A stretch of DNA of 11,169 nt, from the NCBI GenBank assembly GCA_012959845.1, contig DUCL01000231.1:1-11169 (forward strand). Reading direction: 5' to 3'. Positions within the stretch are counted from its first letter, which is position 1, and each line of letters begins with the position of its first letter. The notes beneath the pieces are model-generated. The model made no database searches. It saw only the letters and a program-made list of their open reading frames with translations, and was not told where the DNA came from. Of the stretch, positions 6,152 to 11,169 are shown piece by piece. The stretch comes from Candidatus Poseidoniales archaeon. GTDB taxonomy: Archaea; Thermoplasmatota; Poseidoniia; Poseidoniales; Poseidoniaceae. The position numbers and the translations under genes are program-made.

Positions 6152-6167
6152 ATAACTTCAAAGTTAT
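6152..6167. repeat. Perfect 7-bp inverted repeat with 2-bp spacer upstream of prf1
   Basis: ATAACTT, CA, AAGTTAT forms a 16-bp near-continuous palindrome in the pyrH/prf1 divergent region, 62-77 bp before the prf1 start. It could be an operator of the prf1 promoter. It is AT-rich, and no adjacent BRE/TATA pair is clear. Confidence 0.4.
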
Positions 6168-6176
6168 TCCGCTAAA

Positions 6177-6203
6177 GTGGGAGGGTTGAAAACCCCTCGC
6201 CAC
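6177..6203 (+). promoter_or_regulatory. Strong predicted hairpin in the region before prf1
   Basis: The arm GTGG-GAGGG-TT pairs with AA-CCC-CTC-CCAC around a GAA loop. This gives 11 base pairs, mostly G-C, interrupted by two single-base bulges (G6199 and one C at 6193). It ends 25 bases before the prf1 ATG and lies ahead of the AGAGG ribosome site (6216-6220). It cannot be a terminator for pyrH, which runs the other way. If the prf1 transcript starts upstream of 6177, this would be a leader structure able to affect translation or stability. Confidence 0.5.
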
Positions 6204-6228
6204 TGCCACTAAATTAGAGGCGTAGACT

Positions 6229-7476
6229 ATGTCAGATGATGTTGAACTTGCTTCTCGCCGACTCCGTCTCAAGATGGCATTGGAAGACCTTCGTGAAATG
6301 AAGGGATTTGGCACTGAACTAGTCAGTATTATTATTCCACCAGACCGCCAAGTATCCGATGCACGCCAACTGCTGCAAAATGAACATGGACAAGCTGCAA
6401 ATATTAAGTCAAAAGGCACTCGCAAGAATGTACAAGGTGCTATTGAATCGGCATTATCTTCACTTTCAAAAATAAAAAATGCTGGAGAAAACGGTATTGC
6501 CCTATTCGTTGGTTCAATCATCATAGGAAATAACCGCAATCGTATGATAAATGTCTTGGTTGAAGACCCACCTCAACCCATCCTATCATTCCGCTATAGA
6601 TGTGATTCAACATTTGAATTAACCCAACTTGAAGATATGCTAATAGACAAAAAATCCTATGGACTATTCGTTATTGATAGGTCTGAAGCAGCATTTGGAA
6701 TAGCAACAGGAAAGAGAATCCATGTTCAGGAGCATTTGGTCTCCAACATAATGGGTAAACACCGTCAAGGTGGTCAATCAGCACAACGTTTCGAGCGACT
6801 AATTGAAGAAGCGGCACACAATTTCTTCAAGCGTGCTGCTGAACATGCCAGTGATTATTGGTTGCCAGATTTAGAGAATATCCAATCGATAATTGTTGGG
6901 GGACCTGGTGCTACTAAGGATTTCGTTGTCAAGAACGATTATTTTCATCACGAAATCGCAAAAAAAATCGCCAAGACCACTTTCGATGTAGGATATTCTA
7001 ACGAAAGTGGAGTTCGTGAACTAGTCGGTAACGCTGGACCGATGATGGGGGAAATTGAACTAGATGCTGAGAGAAAAATCATGGATGTTTTCCTTTCCGA
7101 GTTAATCAAAAACCATCCAAAAGCAACATATGGCGAAAAGATGGTCATTCAAGCGCTAGAACAAGGTGCAGTTCAGAAATTACTCATCTCTGAAGCATTG
7201 AGAAAGAATTCGCTCACTCTACAATGTGCCTCATGTAAACATGAGTGGAAGATTACTATTGGCCGTATGGAAGTAATTCCTAATTGCCCTACTTGTGATG
7301 CTTCGGGAAATAAGGCCAAAGAACTTGAAAATACCTCACTGATTGATGAACTGAGTGCTTTGGCGGCAAAGTCCAACTCAGAACTGGTCTACATTTCAAC
7401 AGATACCGAGGAAGGTTCACAACTAATGCTCGGATTTGGTGGTCTAGCGGCAATATTACGCTATCCGATAATGTGA
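6229..7476 (+). CDS. prf1: Peptide chain release factor aRF1
   Basis: aRF1 reads all three stop codons at the ribosomal A site and triggers release of the finished protein. The 415-residue protein has the three-domain eRF1 plan. Domain 1 carries N58-IKS and the YRCDSTF cluster (Y123, C125, F129), both used in stop recognition. Domain 2 carries GGQ (181-183) in the context GKHRQGGQSAQRFERL, the peptidyl-tRNA hydrolysis motif. Domain 3 contains a small zinc site with C333/C336 and C353/C356. Length is normal for archaea. The residues before NIKS read QAA, where archaeal factors commonly have QAS, a small variation in the stop-reading loop. An AGAGG site lies eight bases before the ATG. It is followed by argS, with a stop codon fused to the argS ribosome site, so the two are almost certainly cotranscribed. 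Confidence 0.96.
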   Translation: MSDDVELASRRLRLKMALEDLREMKGFGTELVSIIIPPDRQVSDARQLLQNEHGQAANIKSKGTRKNVQGAIESALSSLSKIKNAGENGIALFVGSIIIGNNRNRMINVLVEDPPQPILSFRYRCDSTFELTQLEDMLIDKKSYGLFVIDRSEAAFGIATGKRIHVQEHLVSNIMGKHRQGGQSAQRFERLIEEAAHNFFKRAAEHASDYWLPDLENIQSIIVGGPGATKDFVVKNDYFHHEIAKKIAKTTFDVGYSNESGVRELVGNAGPMMGEIELDAERKIMDVFLSELIKNHPKATYGEKMVIQALEQGAVQKLLISEALRKNSLTLQCASCKHEWKITIGRMEVIPNCPTCDASGNKAKELENTSLIDELSALAAKSNSELVYISTDTEEGSQLMLGFGGLAAILRYPIM

Positions 7477-7481
7477 GGTGA
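7474..7481 (+). promoter_or_regulatory. Fused prf1 stop and argS ribosome binding site
   Basis: TGAGGTGA holds the prf1 stop codon and the GGTGA site. The TTG at 7487 lies five bases downstream, a good spacing, whereas the GTG at 7478 falls inside the site itself. This supports TTG 7487 as the argS start. Confidence 0.55.
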
Positions 7482-7486
7482 ATTGG

Positions 7487-9265
7487 TTGAAACTACTAAG
7501 AGATGAGGTAGAAGAACTGATTGGACAGGCTCTTGTCAAGGCAGGAATTTCGGGTGATAATTGGCGAGGGATGTTAGCACCTAGCCGCGATACTTCTCAA
7601 GGTGACCTATCACTTCCATGTTTTCCTTTGGCAAAGCAACTGTCAAGAAATCCTGTTGAATTGGCTCAATCAATTGCTGATGAAATATCTTCACATCCAG
7701 CAATTGGCCAAGTCGTGGCAGTTGGTGGATATCTCAATATCAAGGCTGATGTGAACTGGTTAGCACAGCAAATATTATCTGAAAAAGTTCGCATCGGCGA
7801 CCCCTTTGGCTCATTGAGCAGTACCGGAAGAACAGTTCTCATCGAGCACACATCGGCAAATCCAAATGGGCCATTCCACGTCGGCAGAGCAAGAAATGCA
7901 ATCCTCGGAGATTCACTTGTTCGGCTTCATCGTCTATTTGGACACGAGGTTAGAGCAGAGTATTATGTTGATGATATGGGTAAGCAAGTTGCCGTATTAG
8001 CATGGGCTCTTGCAAATCTAAGCCAACAACAAGTTGAGCAAACCCTAGTTGGAAGAGATGGTGTTAATCCACGCTGGTCGGGCAAGGCAGACCATGAAAC
8101 CGTTCGTTGGTATCAGGCTGCACAAAAGATTCGTGAAGATGGAGATGCACAAGCAATAGAGGATGAAATTGGAAGATTAGTTCACGCCAGCGAGCACGGT
8201 GATCAAGAAGTGTTGGACCAATTTGAAGCCGCATATCAACCAGTCCTCGATGGAATGTTGACTACTCTAAGTCGGCTTGGAATTGAATTTGATACTTTCA
8301 CTAAGGAATCAATATTTGTTATCAATGGCGATGTTGCCAAACTGATGCAAAGGCTAAGTGAAATGGATATTTACGGTGAAGCGGATAACGGTGCTGGTTT
8401 CCTTGATTTAGGGCAGCGTGGCCTTAAGGGGAAAACTGAATTTTTCTTTAGAAGAGGTGATGGCTCGTCTCTCTATGCGACCAGAGATATTGCATATCAT
8501 ATGTGGAAATGGCAGCAAAGTGATGAATTGATTAACGTTCTAGGTGAAGACCACAAATTGCAGGCAAAGCAAGTCGGGATGACACTAACAGAATTAGGAG
8601 AAAAGGTGCCAGAGATACTGTTCTATAGTTTTATCAAATTGCCGGAAGGTAAGATGTCAACGCGAAAAGGAAACGTCGTATTCATGGATGATTTACTCGA
8701 AGAAGCACAAGCACAAGCCGCAACTATTGTTAGAGAACTTCGCCCAGATTATCCTGAAGAGCAAGTATTAGCAATTGCAGAAGCAGTAGGTGTTTCTGCG
8801 GTTCGCTTCAATATCATCAAGGTTAGTCCAGACAAGGGATTCATTTTCCGTTGGGAAGAAGCACTGGCATTTGAAGCAGGCTCTGCACCATTCATCATGT
8901 ACAGCCATACTAGGGCGCATTCAGTGATGAAGCGCTGTATTGAAGCTGGTGCTGATGTTGATTCAATTATAGCATCTAACATCGATTATTCAAATCAAGA
9001 GATGCCGATTGGAATGGTTGAACTTCTAAGAACAATCGCGCGACATAACGATGTACTTGGCAAAGCAGTCAATATGAGAAAGCCGCATTTATTCGCCACA
9101 CAATTACTTGATTTGGCAAATGCATACAATGGTTTTTACAGAGATTGTCATATTCTGGTCGAAGGCGTTCCAAACCCGTTCTACCTTCAAGTTTCAGAAG
9201 TTGCAAGAAACTTATTGAAAACAGGGATGCAGGGTGTAGGTATTATCCCGATTGAACAAATGTGA
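7487..9265 (+). CDS. argS: Arginyl-tRNA synthetase
   Basis: ArgRS activates arginine with ATP and attaches it to tRNA-Arg. The protein has 592 residues from the TTG start. The N-terminal part is the ArgRS-specific tRNA-binding domain (LPCFPLAK, then GGYLNI). The class I catalytic core begins with SANPNGPFHVGRARN, where HVGR is the HIGH signature (codon at 7877), and ends with KMSTRKGN at 8651, the KMSKS-type signature. Between them are YYVDDMGKQV and YATRDIAYH, both typical of ArgRS. The C-terminal part, starting near MYSHTRAHSVM and running to HNDVLGKAVNM and the end, is the DALR anticodon-binding domain. An in-frame GTG at 7478 would give 595 residues, but it overlaps the ribosome site, so TTG is preferred. 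It is cotranscribed with prf1. Its stop lies one base from the nog1 stop on the other strand. Confidence 0.95.
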   Translation: MKLLRDEVEELIGQALVKAGISGDNWRGMLAPSRDTSQGDLSLPCFPLAKQLSRNPVELAQSIADEISSHPAIGQVVAVGGYLNIKADVNWLAQQILSEKVRIGDPFGSLSSTGRTVLIEHTSANPNGPFHVGRARNAILGDSLVRLHRLFGHEVRAEYYVDDMGKQVAVLAWALANLSQQQVEQTLVGRDGVNPRWSGKADHETVRWYQAAQKIREDGDAQAIEDEIGRLVHASEHGDQEVLDQFEAAYQPVLDGMLTTLSRLGIEFDTFTKESIFVINGDVAKLMQRLSEMDIYGEADNGAGFLDLGQRGLKGKTEFFFRRGDGSSLYATRDIAYHMWKWQQSDELINVLGEDHKLQAKQVGMTLTELGEKVPEILFYSFIKLPEGKMSTRKGNVVFMDDLLEEAQAQAATIVRELRPDYPEEQVLAIAEAVGVSAVRFNIIKVSPDKGFIFRWEEALAFEAGSAPFIMYSHTRAHSVMKRCIEAGADVDSIIASNIDYSNQEMPIGMVELLRTIARHNDVLGKAVNMRKPHLFATQLLDLANAYNGFYRDCHILVEGVPNPFYLQVSEVARNLLKTGMQGVGIIPIEQM

Positions 9266-9274
9266 GTTACTCAC
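9262..9274. repeat. Palindrome spanning the argS and nog1 stop codons
   Basis: GTGAGT, T, ACTCAC is a perfect inverted repeat that includes the TGA of argS and the TAA of nog1 on opposite strands. Both genes end inside it. A one-base loop is too tight for a full RNA hairpin, though the inner pairs could open. Confidence 0.4.
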
Positions 9275-10433
9275 GACGATTCCAATCTCTTGTCTTCTTG
9301 TACTTTGGCTCTTCAATATCGTGATCTCTACGATACCATCCTTCAGGCAGACTCAATGGGTCTGTATCGCGAACTGACTTTACTCGATTAACGATTTCTA
9401 ATCGCATTGCGTCCATACCAACAAATTCTGTAGCAGACATTGTTGGGCGTCCTTGATGGTCATAGAGAAGTGGTAATTGTGGGTCTCCTTCGCTTCCTTC
9501 ATCGTGCCATTGCTTCGCAGCGGCAATAACTTCATCCCACATTTCAGGCTTTGGGGTTAACAAATCTGCTTTTGATGTTACCACCAGTAAATCGGTTTCA
9601 GGTAATAATCCCTTTATCTCTTCGAGGAGGTTCATTTGTTCTTCCATTGGAGTGCCACAATGCTCACTTTCATCAAGTAAAAATAGAACTAATGAACCAA
9701 TGTTTTCCAATGCTGCTATCGCTTGCTTTTCGATGGCGTTTCTCTTTATCATCGGCCTATCGAGTAGACCTGGTGTATCAACCAGTTGATGCTGAAGTCT
9801 TCTATGGAAGAAGTGACCAACGTGTATTTGTTTGGTGGTAAATGGATAATGATTGACTTCCATATTTCCAGAACTCAATGCTGAGATAAAGGCTGATTTT
9901 CCGACATTCGGCGCACCACAGACCACAACACATGGCAATGCTGTGGAAATTGTCGGTAACTTTTTCAGTGTTTCTCTCGCTTCACTAAGCCAAAGTAAAG
10001 AAGGACCTACTTGGCGCAAGATGGAACTAATTCTACCATATGCTTCCTTTCTAGCATCATGCATCAATTCAGTTCTTGCAGTGCGAACAATTTTCTTGGA
10101 GTTCTGTGCGGCAATGGAATTAATTCTCTCTGCACCCCATTGTAACATAGAGAGGTGGTGGCGATAATCATCACATCCTACGCAAGCATCTATCATCGCC
10201 ACATCAAATTGAGGCGATTGGTCAAGGCTCGGCCAGGCATTTACCAAATCTGTAAACTGATTGAATATTACATCAGCAGCGGTTTGAACCATTCTATTCA
10301 TTTGTTTTCTCACTCGAAATACACGGTCAGAATCATCAACTCTATCCGCTGCTTTTCTGGCCCGAGAGAAGGCTTTGTCGAGAACTTCGTCCTCCAAAAG
10401 GACCGTCGATAAAGTTCGCCATGAGACCTTCAA
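9267..10433 (-). CDS. Nog1-type GTPase, large ribosomal subunit assembly
   Basis: This 388-residue protein belongs to the Nog1 branch of Obg-like GTPases, which act in maturation of the large ribosomal subunit. Residues 1-165 are the helical N-terminal domain typical of Nog1 (MKVSWRTLSTVL, AFSRARKAADRV, SLLWLSEARETLKKLP). The GTPase motifs follow: G1 GAPNVGKS (173-180), G2 threonine in PFTTK (197-201), G3 DTPG (219-222), G4 TSKAD (286-290, with serine where asparagine is usual) and G5 SATE (333-336). The final 30 residues are charged and basic (YKKTRDWNRRE), which would suit RNA contact. The start is a TTG at 10433, preceded by GGAGG (10445-10441) with seven bases of spacing; no in-frame ATG is equally well placed. 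It converges on argS with one base between stops and diverges from the gene at 10609. Confidence 0.92.
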   Translation of the reverse strand: MKVSWRTLSTVLLEDEVLDKAFSRARKAADRVDDSDRVFRVRKQMNRMVQTAADVIFNQFTDLVNAWPSLDQSPQFDVAMIDACVGCDDYRHHLSMLQWGAERINSIAAQNSKKIVRTARTELMHDARKEAYGRISSILRQVGPSLLWLSEARETLKKLPTISTALPCVVVCGAPNVGKSAFISALSSGNMEVNHYPFTTKQIHVGHFFHRRLQHQLVDTPGLLDRPMIKRNAIEKQAIAALENIGSLVLFLLDESEHCGTPMEEQMNLLEEIKGLLPETDLLVVTSKADLLTPKPEMWDEVIAAAKQWHDEGSEGDPQLPLLYDHQGRPTMSATEFVGMDAMRLEIVNRVKSVRDTDPLSLPEGWYRRDHDIEEPKYKKTRDWNRRE

Positions 10434-10440
10434 GCCTATT

Positions 10441-10445
10441 CCTCC
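10441..10445 (-). promoter_or_regulatory. Ribosome binding site of the Nog1-type GTPase gene
   Basis: On the minus strand GGAGG stands seven bases before the TTG at 10433. It is the strongest Shine-Dalgarno match in the window and is the main reason for accepting a TTG start. Confidence 0.6.
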
Positions 10446-10520
10446 AATCCATGCCGGTAGCCCACCCTTGATGAAGGCACTCCTCCAAAAATGCAGTAAA
10501 TATTGGACATTGCCGCCCGA

Positions 10521-10534
10521 TTATATATTTCAAA
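10521..10534 (-). promoter_or_regulatory. Candidate BRE/TATA promoter of the Nog1-type GTPase gene
   Basis: On the minus strand TTTGAAATATATAA combines a GAAA-type BRE with a TATATAA box. Transcription would begin near 10498 and give a leader of about 65 bases before the TTG start. The rest of the 175-bp divergent region (10434-10608) shows no clear promoter for the plus-strand gene at 10609. Confidence 0.35.
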
Positions 10535-10608
10535 CGGCCTTTTGCCCAATAAAAAAACAATTATTACAAGTGCGAGCGTTCAAGTAGCGTCGCCTAATCA
10601 ACTACAAC

Positions 10609-11052
10609 ATGGCGAAGAAGAAAAACAGCATTGACTTACCCGGTTGGGCGAAAACATTGTGGGAGGGCATGGGCTCTCCAGACCTTAATTCCAGTGTTGG
10701 AATACACAGTGGAAGCCTATTGGAACGTCGCCATGGCCTACGCAGAGATGATCTTGTTGAGATTCTAATGGATGCAAGAGCACTTGCTGATGGTGAGGAT
10801 GGCTGGATTAGAGGGCGTTTATTATCAAGCGGTAAATCAAGCATAGAATTACTGGCAGAAGATGGAAAAAATCACTATATTTCACGAGACGTTATCGTTC
10901 AGGTTGTTTTGGTAGCGCATACTCGTCCTGCATATATTGACGATTCCGAATTACTAGCATTTGAAAGAGATGATATGAAGCGCCGTAGCAGCTTACACGA
11001 AAAGGTGGAGAAGCAGAAAAGCGGCAATGATGATGCGCACCTGTGGGGTTGA
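10609..11052 (+). CDS. Unrecognised small protein with a possible small beta-barrel segment
   Basis: I do not recognise this 147-residue protein. It begins with a basic MAKKKNS and an aromatic segment (PGWAKTLWEGM). A helical stretch follows (RRDDLVEILMDARAL). Residues about 66-103 alternate in a beta pattern (WIRGRLLSSGKSSIELLAEDG, then HYISRDVIVQVVLVA), reminiscent of Sm-like or SH3-like barrels, though this is only shape-based inference. The C-terminal 35 residues are charged and probably helical (LLAFERDDMKRRSSLHEKVEKQKS), ending in a WG. There is no signal peptide, membrane helix or metal-binding cluster. The ATG at 10609 has no clear Shine-Dalgarno site, so a short or absent leader is possible. 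It precedes the ferredoxin-like gene by six bases, so the two are likely cotranscribed. Confidence 0.75.
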   Translation: MAKKKNSIDLPGWAKTLWEGMGSPDLNSSVGIHSGSLLERRHGLRRDDLVEILMDARALADGEDGWIRGRLLSSGKSSIELLAEDGKNHYISRDVIVQVVLVAHTRPAYIDDSELLAFERDDMKRRSSLHEKVEKQKSGNDDAHLWG

Positions 11053-11058
11053 TTCTCA

Positions 11059-11169
11059 ATGCCCGAGGGCGATGTAGGATATTCGCGCCATGTATTTGTT
11101 TGCGCCCACCAGAGACCTGAAGGTTCTGTCAAGCCAAATTGCTTTGATAGAGGAAGTCTAAATTATTTG
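11059..11169 (+). CDS. Thioredoxin-like [2Fe-2S] ferredoxin, N-terminal part (runs off the window)
   Basis: Beginning at an ATG six bases after the previous stop, 37 codons stay open to the end of the window. They read MPEGDVGYSRHVFVCAHQRP, then a short stretch to NCFDRGSLNYL. The HVFVC strand, the QRP turn and the second cysteine in NCxxRGS (C15 and C28) match the start of thioredoxin-like [2Fe-2S] ferredoxins, an electron-transfer family also found as a domain of respiratory NADH dehydrogenase and hydrogenase subunits. The other two cluster ligands would lie beyond the window. The protein would be cytosolic. Whether it is a free ferredoxin or the N-terminus of a larger enzyme cannot be told here. 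Confidence 0.75.
   Translation, partial: MPEGDVGYSRHVFVCAHQRPEGSVKPNCFDRGSLNYL

Noticed and set aside
6081..6539. A 152-codon minus-strand frame covering the start of prf1.
   Set aside because: It is antisense to conserved aRF1 coding sequence, and its serine- and arginine-rich translation is typical of a shadow frame.
10342..10587. Overlapping small open frames on both strands in and around the nog1/10609 divergent region.
   Set aside because: They overlap the nog1 start and its ribosome site and show no recognisable motif. The region is better explained as promoter and leader sequence.
1..11169. A mobile island, defence system or CRISPR array.
   Set aside because: There is no transposase, integrase, direct-repeat array or toxin-antitoxin pair, no tRNA for integration, and no abrupt change in base composition. 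The gene content is mainly housekeeping.

Overview
The window looks like chromosomal DNA of a mesophilic archaeon, most likely a planktonic Thermoplasmatota lineage of the Marine Group II (Poseidoniales) or Marine Group III type. The domain call is firm. It rests on an archaeal-type peptide release factor (aRF1) with NIKS, GGQ and YxCxxxF motifs, an archaeal-type UMP kinase, a Nog1 GTPase and a small HKHC zinc-ribbon membrane protein of the DUF2116 kind. The lineage call is inference. It rests on the low-to-moderate GC content, the Shine-Dalgarno motif GGTGA, and the mix of archaeal information genes with bacterial-like metabolic genes (single-domain parvulin, FolB-type aldolase).

Layout. Positions 2-79 hold the last 25 codons of an unidentified gene. 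A plus-strand block follows: PLP aminotransferase (139-1293), UbiX flavin prenyltransferase (1336-1908), a SAP-TM-PA-M28 membrane-anchored peptidase (1970-3754), parvulin (3795-4088), FolB-like aldolase (4100-4465) and an unrecognised zinc-ribbon protein with its own promoter (4538-5044). Converging on it with a 4-bp gap is a minus-strand pair, pyrH (6014-5307) then the DUF2116 protein (5297-5049). A 214-bp divergent region (6015-6228) holds three inverted repeats and separates pyrH from the plus-strand pair prf1 (6229-7476) and argS (about 7487-9265). Nog1 (10433-9267, minus) converges on argS with a single base between the stop codons. After a 175-bp divergent region come an unrecognised small protein (10609-11052) and the start of a thioredoxin-like [2Fe-2S] ferredoxin that runs off the window (11059 onward).

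How the genes work together. The right half is translation, ribosome assembly and nucleotide supply (prf1, argS, nog1, pyrH), arranged as tight operons and tight convergent pairs. The left half is metabolism and protein handling: aminotransfer, prenyl-FMN cofactor synthesis, extracellular peptide degradation, prolyl isomerisation and pterin/folate chemistry. Gene density is very high, and the longest stretch without a gene is 214 bp. I see no tRNA, rRNA, CRISPR array, insertion sequence, integrase or other mobile-element signature.

I did not find a convincing new multi-gene system. The most interesting items are the structured prf1/pyrH divergent region, the SAP-peptidase fusion, two proteins I could not assign, a recurring stop-codon/Shine-Dalgarno fusion at gene junctions, and the absence of TAG stops together with a variant release-factor motif.
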